DNA of 64,000 nucleotides from Rikenellaceae bacterium (GTDB lineage Bacteria > Bacteroidota > Bacteroidia > Bacteroidales > Rikenellaceae). The stretch is taken from the NCBI GenBank assembly GCA_015059865.1, contig SUZP01000003.1, positions 1 through 64,000 of the forward strand, in the 5' to 3' direction. Shown here one piece after another: positions 1 to 7,521 of this stretch. Both the position numbers and the translations under genes were made by a program. How positions within the stretch are numbered: position 1 is the stretch's first letter; each line of letters starts with the position of its first letter. Below the pieces are notes generated by a model, which was given only the letters and a program-made list of their open reading frames with translations, was not told the origin of the DNA and made no database searches.

Positions 1-364
1 CAGATTCGGGACAAAAGATATTTAATATGAGAAAATCGCAAAATTGTATTATACTGAATATCAGAAAAATGAGATTTGACAATTCTCCAATAATGAGCAA
101 TACTCAAATCCTCCTCCCGCAACTAAACGAGACAAGTCGAAAGATTTGTCTCGTTTTTTGTTGCGCTCGGAGGCTCGGTCTGTCGGTGGCGGTGTGGCAG
201 AGTTTTCTGCGATACATTAGCGGCATTAAGGGCTAGTAACGGCTATTAAGGGCGATTAAGGGAGGCGCAGAAAAATGCGTGCGAACCTTACTATCCTTTA
301 CTTGCCCTTACTCGCCCTTAAAAATTAAATCGCACGCCCCTTTGCAGAAAATAAAAATAATTTC
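1..364. other. Gene-free left edge with a decamer-repeat hairpin
   Basis: No convincing gene was found here. Besides the 55-bp repeat it holds two arrays with a 10-bp period: about four copies of a TAAGGGC-type unit at 222-262, and about four copies of the reverse complement (CTNGCCCTTA) at 284-320. The arrays can pair into an imperfect long hairpin. The open frame at 27-236 lacks a signal sequence or family resemblance and runs through the terminator, so it is not called. Confidence 0.5.
120..174. repeat. Left copy of a 55-bp direct repeat (possible cassette boundary)
   Basis: The same 55 bp occurs at 3409-3463 in the same orientation with one C/T difference. The repeat contains a terminator-like hairpin (arms AACGAGACAA and TTGTCTCGTT, followed by a T run) plus a shared tail ending in GCTCGGAGGC, so identity is longer than a terminator alone would need. 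The two copies bound an AT-rich accessory stretch. This may be a target-site or attachment-type duplication, but no integrase gene lies between the copies. Confidence 0.75.
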
Positions 365-372
365 TAAATTTG
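365..372 (+). promoter_or_regulatory. TAAATTTG -7 box for the lipoprotein gene
   Basis: This matches the Bacteroidota -7 consensus TAnnTTTG. Transcription would start near 378-380, leaving a leader of about 265 nt before the ATG at 644. Confidence 0.5.
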
Positions 373-377
373 TAATC

Positions 378-643
378 GGATTGCGGAATACGCAGTTTGT
401 TTGATGGCATTTAGGCTATTGGTTTGCAACGAAAACGACCAATTTTAAGAGCAAACACACCAATAGGCACGATAAATGCCCTCGCTGTATAGCGTGGGTT
501 GTGCTTATGTGTTTGTAGGTGCTTGGTCGTACCTCGTTGCAGTAAGTCCAGACCACGCTTCTCTTTTTGAGTTAAACGGTTGCCATCTAACGGCAACGAG
601 TGCAAACAGCACAATTATATGTTTAACTTAAATTCAAAGTATT
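378..643 (+). ncRNA. Predicted structured 5' leader RNA (three stem-loops)
   Basis: Hairpin 1 pairs 406-413 (GGCATTTA) with 473-480 (TAAATGCC), and inside it 416-423 (CTATTGGT) with 459-466 (ACCAATAG) and 424-427 with 451-454. Hairpin 2 pairs 491-497 (AGCGTGG) with 553-559 (CCACGCT). Hairpin 3 pairs 579-584 (GTTGCC) with 592-597 (GGCAAC). Several long, nested complementary arms between a promoter box and a start codon suggest a regulatory leader or a processed small RNA. I cannot match it to a named riboswitch or RNA family. A 67-codon antisense frame in the same stretch looks like a by-product of the structure. Confidence 0.5.
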
Positions 644-943
644 ATGAAAAAGATTTTCGGATTGATGTTGCTATGTGCAACTACCGTTTGTCTAACTTCT
701 TGCTTTGGTGGCAGTTCTTCGAGCCCACGAGTAGAAGATGACAAGTATTGGGAGTCGGTGAGCCGAGAGCAAGCATTGAAAAAAGCAGGAATGGAGGGTG
801 CTGCTACTATCGAAAGAAATGCTCGTAGAGAGTATATGAAAGGTGGTGGCTATACTGCTCCTGATGGCAGCAAGCAAGTTCACTACAAAGGCTCAAAAGA
901 GCAAAAAGAGATGTTGGAATTGATTGATAAGTATATGGATTAA
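644..943 (+). CDS. Small lipoprotein of unknown function
   Basis: Encodes 99 aa. The N-terminus is a lipoprotein signal: basic MKK, a hydrophobic stretch, then the lipobox LTSC with Cys at about residue 20. A Gly/Ser-rich linker follows, then a charged, mostly helical tail. No domain was recognised. The gene lies behind the folded leader at 378-643 and just before a small membrane-protein gene (14 bp gap), so the two probably share a transcript that ends at the hairpin at 1323-1344. Location would be membrane-anchored and periplasm-facing. Function is unknown; the flanking 55-bp repeats make cargo of an accessory cassette the likeliest context. Confidence 0.7.
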   Translation: MKKIFGLMLLCATTVCLTSCFGGSSSSPRVEDDKYWESVSREQALKKAGMEGAATIERNARREYMKGGGYTAPDGSKQVHYKGSKEQKEMLELIDKYMD

Positions 944-956
944 AACAGTTGTAGTT

Positions 957-1232
957 ATGTATAGTGAAAATGAACATAAGGAATTTGCAGACAATCAAGA
1001 ATGGGTAGAGTCTGCGATAAATGTATTGTCATATTTAATACTCATAGCAGGAGGAATTTGTACAATCCTATTTTCAATTCGCAATTGTGATAGACCATAT
1101 TTAGGCTTCGACTTGGATTATTTTGACTTTTGGGGATTCATAGTTGCGTTAATCTGTACTATTGTTTCTTTTATTTCTTGGAAAGTGTTGGCAATTATAG
1201 TTAGATGTTGCCTTAAATATTTACATTCATAA
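957..1232 (+). CDS. Small membrane protein, two predicted TM helices
   Basis: The start chosen is the ATG at 957 (protein MYSENEH..., 91 aa); an upstream in-frame start at 924 would overlap the preceding gene and adds no hydrophobic segment. Two hydrophobic stretches (about residues 22-41 and 57-82) are separated by a short loop containing several Asp/Phe/Tyr residues. No family was recognised. It directly follows the 99-aa lipoprotein gene, so a shared role is possible but not shown. Confidence 0.6.
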   Translation: MYSENEHKEFADNQEWVESAINVLSYLILIAGGICTILFSIRNCDRPYLGFDLDYFDFWGFIVALICTIVSFISWKVLAIIVRCCLKYLHS

Positions 1233-1322
1233 ATCATATATCGTATGTTATTTAGTATTTTATGCTTCTTTTGTTTCCTCACGGAAATTCTCGGAGAAAA
1301 ACACGGTAGGAGATAACGATTC

Positions 1323-1350
1323 GGGAGCAATTTCGGTTGCTCCCTTTGAT
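1323..1350 (+). terminator. Hairpin terminator after the 91-aa gene
   Basis: GGGAGCAA, loop TTTCGG, TTGCTCCC, then TTT: an 8-bp perfect stem with a short T tract, 90 bp downstream of the small membrane-protein gene. Confidence 0.6.
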
Positions 1351-1777
1351 AACAAAATTTTTAAGTGTAAATTTGTATATAAATACCTAAATTTTTAGTA
1401 ACAGGCAACAAGTTCTTACTATTCCTCCTACTTTACCCATTAATTTTAAGGCGGGATACGCCTGAGTAACTAATTGATAGGTAGTCCTATATCATAGGTA
1501 GATATTAGTCTATTTTTGAAAATAAACTTTGTCAAACAAAGTGGGATAAATTGGGTAAAAGAAGGGAAAATCTGTTTGTATAGACAATGCTCGAATAAAA
1601 GATAATCTTTTAAGTTAAAATAGCACAGACAGAGGGAGGTTTTCGCCTCCCTCTATTGATTAAAAAGTACGATAATTAAATTGAAACACTTCCTCTGATT
1701 CCGATATTCTAAAATAAAATACCCCAACAGTTGATTGCTGATGGGGTTGAATATCAAAAGTTAAATGGATACTATAT
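1351..1777. other. Gene-free stretch with two hairpins
   Basis: No gene seen. A strong hairpin at 1632-1655 (AGAGGGAGG, loop TTTTC, CCTCCCTCT) can terminate from either side. A second at 1723-1746 (CCCCA...TGGGG with an inner CAG/CTG pairing) is followed on the minus strand by a T-rich run and probably ends the minus-strand operon that stops at 1778. Confidence 0.5.
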
Positions 1778-2218
1778 TTATTCGTTAGTTGGTATTAATC
1801 TCGCTGTTTCTTCTAACATTTTAAGGTCTAAGATAGGTAACGGGAATTTGGTCAATTGACTCCCTGCTGTTCTAGCAATCATAATTCCTCTTACCGCTCC
1901 TACTGCAATATTGAGTATGGTTCTCATCAATTCATCATTGATTTGCACACCATCTTTTGTAGATATAACAGCCTTAGCCTCCTCGGGTTCTCTATAACTG
2001 AAATGAAACATATATCTACATTCCAATATAGGCTCATCATTGTACGCATATTGTACTCCAAAATCAACAACGAGCGTTTTATCATTAATGTTTGGAATAA
2101 CATTATTAATATACCCAAACTTCAACACATTGGGATTGATATCTTCATGTGGAGTATTGAGCATAAATTTAACTTCATTGCTATTTACTAATGCTACCTC
2201 TATTCCTCGTGTTTTCAT
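1778..2218 (-). CDS. SecB-like chaperone of a putative toxin-antitoxin-chaperone module
   Basis: Encodes 146 aa. The body reads as a beta-rich domain (residues about 5-95). The C-terminal part carries ILNIAVGAVRGIMIARTAG followed by FPLPILD, close to the SecB signature in which a conserved Arg-Gly helix precedes a 'lP-id' segment. SecB-like proteins bind unfolded polypeptides; in mycobacterial TAC systems (Rv1955-Rv1957) one protects a HigA antitoxin. Here it is the third gene of an operon behind an HTH protein (gap 4 bp) and a possible toxin gene, which is the TAC gene order. The SecB assignment rests on motif reading and is moderate; the chaperone role toward the antitoxin is inferred from gene order. 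Confidence 0.55.
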   Translation of the reverse strand: MKTRGIEVALVNSNEVKFMLNTPHEDINPNVLKFGYINNVIPNINDKTLVVDFGVQYAYNDEPILECRYMFHFSYREPEEAKAVISTKDGVQINDELMRTILNIAVGAVRGIMIARTAGSQLTKFPLPILDLKMLEETARLIPTNE

Positions 2219-2222
2219 AATC

Positions 2223-2633
2223 TTAGCAGATTGTTGTTATTGGTTGAGAATATCTCTGATAATCCATTGTACGATTGTTGTTTGTACGAATGTAAGAATA
2301 GTTTCTATGTGGAATGTGAAAAAGTACATTTATAGAATAATCTCGTTGTTCATAAACATCTAGTTGCTTTGTTACCACTTGTATAATTGGGCTATCAAGA
2401 ACAGCAGAAATCTTGGCCAAGGTTCTCAATGTAAAGTTATGAGTACCTTTTAACCACTTGGATATCTCAGATTCTCGCTTGCCCATAAGCTCAGCAAATT
2501 CTTTTTGAGAGATTCCTCGTTCTGCAAGAATGCTATCAATTTTACTTGCTATATCAAACGACAAATCAACCTCAATGCTTATTTCCTTTGACACATTTCC
2601 CAAACATTCTAAAAAAAGATTTTTCGTGTCCAT
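2223..2633 (-). CDS. XRE-family HTH protein, likely antitoxin
   Basis: Encodes 136 aa. Residues about 27-85 form an XRE/Cro helix-turn-helix: ISQKEFAELMGKRESEIS is the turn-recognition helix pair, followed by WLKG and a TLRTLAKI helix. Such domains bind operator DNA and are the usual antitoxin partner of HigB-type toxins. The C-terminal ~45 residues are Asn/Tyr/Arg-rich, with no clear fold; in TAC antitoxins a flexible C-terminal tail is the chaperone-addiction element, so this tail is the natural candidate. The gene starts 12 bp after the upstream putative toxin gene and ends 4 bp before the SecB-like gene. Autoregulation at the promoter near 3171 is expected but unproven. Confidence 0.8.
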   Translation of the reverse strand: MDTKNLFLECLGNVSKEISIEVDLSFDIASKIDSILAERGISQKEFAELMGKRESEISKWLKGTHNFTLRTLAKISAVLDSPIIQVVTKQLDVYEQRDYSINVLFHIPHRNYSYIRTNNNRTMDYQRYSQPITTIC

Positions 2634-2645
2634 GGTTTTTGCTTA

Positions 2646-3149
2646 TTATATGGTTATTTTGACACTATTGTCAATAATTATTTTATTTAAATCTAATCTT
2701 ATTTGATTCTTGCGAATATAATAATTTATCGCCCGTTCAATACTGGCTAGATCATTGGTGTATTGGATAATGTTCGGATTATTGTTGTAACTTCCACGCT
2801 TAGTGTCGCCATTTCCTATTATCAAGATTCTATCTGACAGTCTTACGCAATACAATCTTAGTGTGTCATGATTTTTTCTATACTTTATATCTAATGGTAT
2901 TGCGACTACATTATCTTTCATCTTGCTTTCATTTGTTCGAAATAGTCGTTCATATGCTCCATTTTCTGATATTTTCTGTATCATCGCAATGATTCTCTGA
3001 AAATCATCTTGTATTAATGGGTCTGATGAGTTCTTGAATTTGAGCATAAACTCAGTGAATTCAGTTTGACTTTTATCTGCAAACTGAAAAGTGTAGATGC
3101 CTGCTGCATCTGTAATTAGAAGACCCTTGATCTCAACGATTCTCTTCAT
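2646..3149 (-). CDS. Putative toxin of the TA-chaperone module
   Basis: Start at the ATG at 3149 (167 aa); the frame is open further upstream, but a TATCTTTG promoter box lies at 3171-3178, so longer starts would precede the transcript. The N-terminal ~90 residues look helical. A beta-rich core follows, with conserved-looking pieces DTLRLYCVRLSDRILIIGNG and a Lys/Arg right after. This 'LRLY..r..d.iLIlG-G' pattern resembles RelE/HigB-like toxins, though no catalytic set can be named. Position as first gene before an XRE antitoxin and a SecB-like gene supports a toxin role. It could instead be an accessory protein of an uncharacterised stress module. Confidence 0.5.
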   Translation of the reverse strand: MKRIVEIKGLLITDAAGIYTFQFADKSQTEFTEFMLKFKNSSDPLIQDDFQRIIAMIQKISENGAYERLFRTNESKMKDNVVAIPLDIKYRKNHDTLRLYCVRLSDRILIIGNGDTKRGSYNNNPNIIQYTNDLASIERAINYYIRKNQIRLDLNKIIIDNSVKITI

Positions 3150-3170
3150 AGATGGGTAACTATGCGAGTG

Positions 3171-3178
3171 CAAAGATA
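3171..3178 (-). promoter_or_regulatory. TATCTTTG promoter of the TA-chaperone operon
   Basis: The minus strand reads TATCTTTG, 21 nt before the ATG at 3149. About 45 bp upstream lies the 10-bp palindrome ACTTATAAGT (3222-3231), and TTATAAG recurs at 3242-3248. These are possible operator half-sites for the XRE protein. Confidence 0.55.
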
Positions 3179-3408
3179 ATACCATTTTTCTAAAATTGTA
3201 CATTTTTTGTTGAAAAAATTAACTTATAAGTGTATTTTTTATTATAAGCACCGCTTTTTACAAAAAAATCAAACATTTGCTATTCTGAAAATAACGCAAC
3301 AGCCTACTTATTTATAACATTTTGTTTTATATTCATTGTACCACTTCCAAAAGGCAATTACTAAGTCGTAATCAATTAAGAAACGGTTAGATAAGTTGAT
3401 TGTTTGTT

Positions 3409-3463
3409 CAACTAAACGAGACAAGTCGAAAGATTTGTCTCGTTTTTTGTTGTGCTCGGAGGC
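3409..3463. repeat. Right copy of the 55-bp direct repeat
   Basis: It matches 120-174 at 54 of 55 positions, same orientation. It includes the same terminator-like hairpin and tail. Base composition changes here from AT-rich to the typical core composition of the window. Confidence 0.75.
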
Positions 3464-3514
3464 GAATTGCTATGCAATGAAAAACCTTGTGCAAATAGCC
3501 TAAAAGAGAATAAA

Positions 3515-3544
3515 ATTGCCGAGCAGAACAAACTGCTCGGCAAT
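3515..3544 (-). terminator. Terminator of the coaE-folP-lolD operon
   Basis: A 12-bp perfect stem (ATTGCCGAGCAG / CTGCTCGGCAAT, 6-nt loop) followed on the minus strand by TTTTATT, 30 bp after the TIGR02757 gene. Confidence 0.75.
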
Positions 3545-3546
3545 AC

Positions 3547-3574
3547 TCTCGTCTCTCGTCTTTCATCTCTCGTC
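3547..3574. repeat. Heptamer array, unit TCTCGTC (minus strand GACGAGA), 4 copies
   Basis: Three exact TCTCGTC copies and one TTTCATC variant at exact 7-bp spacing. On the minus strand the array begins with the last base of the TAG stop codon at 3574-3576. Confidence 0.8.
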
Positions 3575-4362
3575 TATTTCAAAAATCCCTCTATTCCCGC
3601 CCCAAACAACGCAAAATCGTACTTTACGGGGTCCTCCGCATCGTGATTGCGGAGGGCGGAGGTTATCTCCTCGACAGCCTTCCAATCGTTGGAGTTGCGA
3701 GTGAGCAATCCCAAAGCGCGCCCCATATTGCCCGTATGAACATCTAACGGCAGGTACAAAGCCGAGGTCGGTATGCGTTGCCATGCTCCGAAATCTACAC
3801 CTCGGTTATCTCGGCGCACAAACCAGCGGAAATACATATTGAGTCGTTTGCACGATGCCCCCTTCGCAATTGAGGAGAGGTGTTTCTCGCAGTGCGGACA
3901 GTGCTCCACCTCGAAAAACTCTCGGCGCAACTCGGCAAGTACCCTCTGAATTGAGCCTTCACGCTCATACAACCCCTGCACAGCCTCGCCAACACTACCC
4001 CACTTAGCACAAAGAGAGCGCAATGCGACGACAAAATCACGAAAATCCTGACCATTGAAGGTGCGATGAACATAGCGCAAAAGCGGTTGCAAGTCCTCCT
4101 CCGAAGCGTTCATCGTAAAGTCGAATGGAGCGTTATCCATCATCTCGACCATACGGCGTGCACTCTTGACAATCGCCTTGCGGTTGCCCCACGCGATGGT
4201 CGCTGCGAGAAAGCCTGCAATCTCTCTATCCTCCTGACGCTCAAACGAATGGGGAATACTTATAGGGTCCGCCTCGATAAATTCGGGGCGGTTGTAGCGG
4301 TCGTGCAGCGTTTCGAGCAGGTCGTGCAGCTCCTCGTGCGAAAGGTTAGAGTATCGCTCCAT
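3574..4362 (-). CDS. TIGR02757 (DUF2400) family protein
   Basis: Encodes 262 aa, the usual length for this Bacteroidota-rich family. Recognisable parts are [17 protein letters not shown] in the N-terminal third, [14 protein letters not shown] at about residue 170, and [14 protein letters not shown] near residue 205. The family resembles HhH-type DNA-glycosylase folds at a distance, but its activity is not established. It is the last gene of an overlapping minus-strand string (coaE, folP, lolD, this gene); its start overlaps the lolD end by 17 bp, suggesting coupled translation. The stop codon abuts a heptamer array. Confidence 0.8.
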   Translation of the reverse strand: MERYSNLSHEELHDLLETLHDRYNRPEFIEADPISIPHSFERQEDREIAGFLAATIAWGNRKAIVKSARRMVEMMDNAPFDFTMNASEEDLQPLLRYVHRTFNGQDFRDFVVALRSLCAKWGSVGEAVQGLYEREGSIQRVLAELRREFFEVEHCPHCEKHLSSIAKGASCKRLNMYFRWFVRRDNRGVDFGAWQRIPTSALYLPLDVHTGNMGRALGLLTRNSNDWKAVEEITSALRNHDAEDPVKYDFALFGAGIEGFLK

Positions 4363-4996
4363 CGCTCATAACTATTTTACGGTCAGCCATTTCCGCCAAT
4401 CGCTCATCGTGAGTAACCATAACTATCGTCTGTCCGAACTTCTCACGCACCTCGAACAGCAGTCGCTGAATCTCATCGCGGTTGTGGGTGTCGAGGTTGC
4501 CCGTAGGCTCATCGGCAAGCAGCACCGAAGGCTTATTCATCAACGCCCTCGCAATGGCAACTCGCTGTTGCTCACCGCCCGACAACTGTGCCGGTTTATG
4601 CTCAGCTCGCTCCGACAAACCGACTGCCGAAAGCAGCTCCAAAGCCCTCTGCTTCGCCTCCTTGCGCTTTGCTCCGCCAATAAGTGCCGGCATCATCACA
4701 TTCTCCAAAGCCGAGAACTCAGGCAAGAGGTTATGGAACTGAAAGACAAAGCCTATATGGCGATTGCGGAACTCTGCCGTGCGCTTCTCGTTGAGCGCAA
4801 AGAGTTTTGTGCCGTTAATCTCCACCTCGCCACCATCGGCAGGGAGAAGTGTGCCAATAATCTGCAAAAGGGTTGTCTTGCCTGCGCCACTCGCACCGAC
4901 AATCGACACAATCTCGCCCTTCTCAACTTCGAGCGAAACACCTCGCAACACCTTCAAGTCACCAAACGACTTCTCGACATTAGAAACCTTTATCAT
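4346..4996 (-). CDS. lolD: ABC transporter ATP-binding protein, LolD-like
   Basis: Encodes 216 aa. Walker [10 protein letters not shown] is at residues 34-42, the signature LSGGEQQR at 138-145 and Walker B VLLADEP at 158-164, with an H-loop THDE near residue 196. Sequence and length fit the MacB/LolD subgroup (DEPTGNLD). LolD powers release of lipoproteins from the inner membrane toward the outer membrane; many lipoproteins in this window would depend on such a system. No LolC/E permease is adjacent, so a different MacB-type partner cannot be excluded. It overlaps both folP (17 bp) and the downstream gene (17 bp). Confidence 0.8.
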   Translation of the reverse strand: MIKVSNVEKSFGDLKVLRGVSLEVEKGEIVSIVGASGAGKTTLLQIIGTLLPADGGEVEINGTKLFALNEKRTAEFRNRHIGFVFQFHNLLPEFSALENVMMPALIGGAKRKEAKQRALELLSAVGLSERAEHKPAQLSGGEQQRVAIARALMNKPSVLLADEPTGNLDTHNRDEIQRLLFEVREKFGQTIVMVTHDERLAEMADRKIVMSDGAIL

Positions 4997-5816
4997 TTTG
5001 GTTGAATTTTTCGTAAAGTTTTATTGTCTGCACTGCCTCTTTTATGTCGTGCACTCGGAGCAGTGTCGCACCCTGTCGCAACGCCTCCCAATGTACCGCC
5101 TGCGTAGCCGACAACGCCTCATCGGGGGTTATGCCGAGAGGCTTGTAAATCATCGACTTGCGAGATACACCCACCAACAACGGTTGCCCCAACACCTTCA
5201 AGCGATGCAACCCTGCAAGGAGTTCGTAGTTCTGCTCCACAGTTTTGGCAAAGCCAAAGCCGGGGTCCAACGCCACACGACTGCGCTCTATACCAGCCTT
5301 GTCAATTGCCGATAATCGCTCCTGCAACTCCTTCGCTACCTCGGCAACAACATCGCTATATTCACTCTGTTGCTGCATCGTCTGCGGTGTTCCGCGCATA
5401 TGCATCGCAATATAGGGTAATTTGCGCTCCGCCACCACATTGAGCATCTCCGCATCGCCCACGCCTGCCGTAATATCATTTACGACGACCTCTCCAAAGC
5501 GGTCGGTGGCTCGGCGGATAATCTCGGCACGGAAGGTATCTATCGAAATTGGCCTATCGCCCGACACCTCACGAGCAGCCGACAGAGCCATCTCTACCCT
5601 CTGCCACTCCTCCTCAACCGATACATCCTCGGCATCGGGGCGTGAGGAGTAACCGCCAATATCCAATATCGCAGCACCCTCGTTCAGAACCCTCTCCACT
5701 CGCTCCGCCACGGTCTTGTGCGACTGCGTGCGCGAAGAGGCATAAAACGAGTCGGGCGTGGCATTCACAATCGCCATAACACCCCTCTGCCACAATATAT
5801 TATCGAGATTGTCCAT
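4980..5816 (-). CDS. folP: Dihydropteroate synthase
   Basis: Encodes 278 aa. It shows the DHPS landmarks in order: [10 protein letters not shown] near the N-terminus, [11 protein letters not shown] (residues about 50-60, pterin/phosphate loop region), [23 protein letters not shown] and [10 protein letters not shown], then SRKSM. It condenses 6-hydroxymethyl-dihydropterin pyrophosphate with p-aminobenzoate to give dihydropteroate in folate synthesis, in the cytoplasm. The start overlaps the end of coaE by 17 bp and its end overlaps lolD, so it sits inside a tightly coupled cluster. No sign of damage. Confidence 0.93.
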   Translation of the reverse strand: MDNLDNILWQRGVMAIVNATPDSFYASSRTQSHKTVAERVERVLNEGAAILDIGGYSSRPDAEDVSVEEEWQRVEMALSAAREVSGDRPISIDTFRAEIIRRATDRFGEVVVNDITAGVGDAEMLNVVAERKLPYIAMHMRGTPQTMQQQSEYSDVVAEVAKELQERLSAIDKAGIERSRVALDPGFGFAKTVEQNYELLAGLHRLKVLGQPLLVGVSRKSMIYKPLGITPDEALSATQAVHWEALRQGATLLRVHDIKEAVQTIKLYEKFNQNDKGF

Positions 5817-6399
5817 TGTTCATCATCTTGAAGCGATACGCCAACTCCGCAACATCTTTCTCGACATCTTCGAGATGGATATTCACTATTGCAAAGTCGG
5901 CTCGTGCAACCAACTCGTCATCGCCCATCTGCGCCTTGACACGAGCCTCTATCTGCTCACGGCTTGCGCCATCACGCGCCATCGCTCGCTCTATACGCAA
6001 CGGCAGAGGTGCCAACACCGCCACCGTCTTATCTACCACCGCATCAAAGCCCGACTCAAACAAAATTGCCGACTCCAAGATGCAGAAGTCGCCCTCCTGC
6101 TCCTCTGCCCAACGCAGAAAGTCAGCCTTTACGGCAGGATGAACGATGGAGTTGAGCCGAGCCAACTGCTCCTCCGAGCCGAAAACTCGGCTTGCGAGAT
6201 AGGAGCGATTGAGCGCACCATCAGCGTAGCACTCCTCGCCAAATTCGGCAACAAGAGCCTTGCGCAACTCATCGGACTCATTCATCAACGCCTTGGCGCG
6301 AGAGTCCGAGTCGTAGAGCGCGACACCACGCTCTGCAAACATTCGGCAGACGGTACTCTTGCCGCTGCCAATACCTCCGCAAATGGCTACTTTAATCAT
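5800..6399 (-). CDS. coaE: Dephospho-CoA kinase
   Basis: The start is the ATG at 6399 (protein MIKVAICGGIGSG..., 199 aa), which sits in the ATGATTAA overlap with the end of the upstream gene; a longer frame to 6423 lies wholly inside that gene. The P-loop GGIGSGKST is at residues 8-16, DSDSRAK lies near residue 32 and the CoaE-typical HPAV at about 100. The enzyme phosphorylates the ribose 3'-OH of dephospho-CoA, the last step of CoA synthesis. It is co-transcribed with the YbbR-like gene and folP. Confidence 0.93.
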   Translation of the reverse strand: MIKVAICGGIGSGKSTVCRMFAERGVALYDSDSRAKALMNESDELRKALVAEFGEECYADGALNRSYLASRVFGSEEQLARLNSIVHPAVKADFLRWAEEQEGDFCILESAILFESGFDAVVDKTVAVLAPLPLRIERAMARDGASREQIEARVKAQMGDDELVARADFAIVNIHLEDVEKDVAELAYRFKMMNNGQSR

Positions 6400-6844
6400 T
6401 TTCAGGGAGTGGAATATCGTCAAAATCGCCTATTGACACTATCTTCAAGTCACTGAAACGCACCGAGATAGCATCTTGCATCGAGATAGGAGAGATACGC
6501 ACTTTGTACTCCTGAGCAAGCGAATCAACAACCTCACCATCAGCTGTCATTACAGGTACTTCGACAATATCGTAGTTGAGTTCCGAGAGAGGAATACTCA
6601 CGCGACGCGAGGTGTAGAAACCATAGCCAAAGAGATTTGTTCCTTTGCCCTCAACCACGCAAGGTACCACGATACGCTCGCCATCGACCTTAACCTTGAT
6701 ATTGAAATCGGTCGTGTAGGTATAGTTTAACTTGGAGATATACCACAAAGTGAATGATACGGCCAAGAGAGCCAGAAATACTGGTGAAATATACTTGCGC
6801 AACCTCTGTGCGCCAACCTTCAAAAGTGCGATAATTCTTTTCAT
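6392..6844 (-). CDS. YbbR-like domain protein
   Basis: Encodes 150 aa with one N-terminal TM helix (about residues 17-36), then a beta-rich extracytoplasmic part with two short YbbR-like motifs (FNIKVKVDG...VVPCVVEGKG and VSIPLSELNYDIVEVPV). YbbR/CdaR domains regulate the diadenylate cyclase CdaA in Firmicutes. In Bacteroidota the YbbR-coaE pairing recurs, but its role is not defined. The -7 box TATCTTTG ends only 4 nt before this ATG, so the mRNA is probably leaderless. The stop overlaps the coaE start. Confidence 0.75.
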   Translation of the reverse strand: MKRIIALLKVGAQRLRKYISPVFLALLAVSFTLWYISKLNYTYTTDFNIKVKVDGERIVVPCVVEGKGTNLFGYGFYTSRRVSIPLSELNYDIVEVPVMTADGEVVDSLAQEYKVRISPISMQDAISVRFSDLKIVSIGDFDDIPLPEND

Positions 6845-6848
6845 ATCG

Positions 6849-6856
6849 CAAAGATA
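6849..6856 (-). promoter_or_regulatory. TATCTTTG promoter, probably giving a leaderless mRNA
   Basis: The minus strand reads TATCTTTG-CGAT-ATG. With the usual 5-8 nt between the -7 box and the start of transcription, the transcript would begin at or within a base or two of the ATG at 6844. It drives the YbbR-coaE-folP-lolD-TIGR02757 string. Confidence 0.6.
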
Positions 6857-6922
6857 GAAAATAATTCAAAATGCAGAGTGCAAAATATAAAATTATTTCG
6901 GAATTATCTTAGCTCTGCACTT

Positions 6923-7441
6923 TTAGCGCTCTAAATACCCCTTCATCTTATCGGGCTCAGTACACGAAATAACGATATTTTGGCCATCCCATTTACGGAT
7001 AAGAAAGAGATTTTTAGAGCCAGTAGCATAGAGTGAGAATGAGCCGATAGCGCGTGTATAATATTTGCCATAATAGCCAAACAAGCCACCTACGCCACCA
7101 GTACGGATTGCACCACGCATAGCCTTTGTGGGTAGTTGCTCTACGCTCTTTATCTCGTCACGATTTATCACAATGCTCTTGTAGCGGCGCAAAACCACAA
7201 TCTGCGACTCCCCTATCTCCAACCGTTGCGGAGCCAACCCCTCGCACGCCAACATCGTTGGAATCATTATTACATTAAAGAGAATTAGTCCTACCAAAGG
7301 CTCTATATTATCCGTTTGAGTGAATATCTCATAGAGCATAAACGCCGACACTCCCACCCATAGGATAAAAAAGGAGAATGTTATCACCCACACGCTCCTG
7401 CTCCACACAAACGGAACGGTATAGAAGCCTTTGTTACCCAT
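6923..7441 (-). CDS. Membrane protein with bacterial PH domain
   Basis: Encodes 172 aa. Two TM helices (about residues 16-36 and 46-66) are followed by a bacterial PH-like domain: QRLEIGESQIVVLRRY, INRDEIKSVEQLP, then a Gly-rich turn (RTGGVGGLFGYYG) and SFSLYATGSKNLFLIR. The combination and length fit the bPH_5-type family. The role is unknown; such proteins are thought to be membrane-associated scaffolds. It lies downstream of the outer-membrane barrel gene, separated by 80 bp that are mostly heptamer repeats. Confidence 0.7.
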   Translation of the reverse strand: MGNKGFYTVPFVWSRSVWVITFSFFILWVGVSAFMLYEIFTQTDNIEPLVGLILFNVIMIPTMLACEGLAPQRLEIGESQIVVLRRYKSIVINRDEIKSVEQLPTKAMRGAIRTGGVGGLFGYYGKYYTRAIGSFSLYATGSKNLFLIRKWDGQNIVISCTEPDKMKGYLER

Positions 7442-7447
7442 ATTTTT

Positions 7448-7508
7448 GCCATTAGCCGTTAGCCATTAGCCATTAGCTATAAATAATTTTTAATTCTTAA
7501 TTTTTAAT
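7448..7508. repeat. Two adjacent heptamer arrays (GCCATTA and TTTTAAT)
   Basis: GCCATTA, GCCGTTA, GCCATTA, GCCATTA occupy 7448-7475 and TTTTAAT, TCTTAAT, TTTTAAT occupy 7488-7508. Both arrays have period 7 but unrelated units, and fill the gap between two minus-strand genes. Confidence 0.75.
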
Positions 7509-7521
7509 TTAATGCTCCGCA

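Larger units (their letters stand above)
3232..3573. other. Gene-free junction between the accessory cassette and core genes
   Basis: No gene seen. It contains AT-rich sequence up to 3408, the right 55-bp repeat, a terminator for the folP/lolD operon and a 7-bp repeat array next to the stop codon at 3574-3576. Confidence 0.5.

Noticed and set aside
27..236. 69-codon frame at the left edge
   Set aside because: It reads through the terminator hairpin of the 55-bp repeat and has no family-like features.
411..614. 67-codon minus-strand frame upstream of the 99-aa lipoprotein gene
   Set aside because: It covers the stem-loops of the predicted leader; its residues show no family pattern and it has no promoter box.
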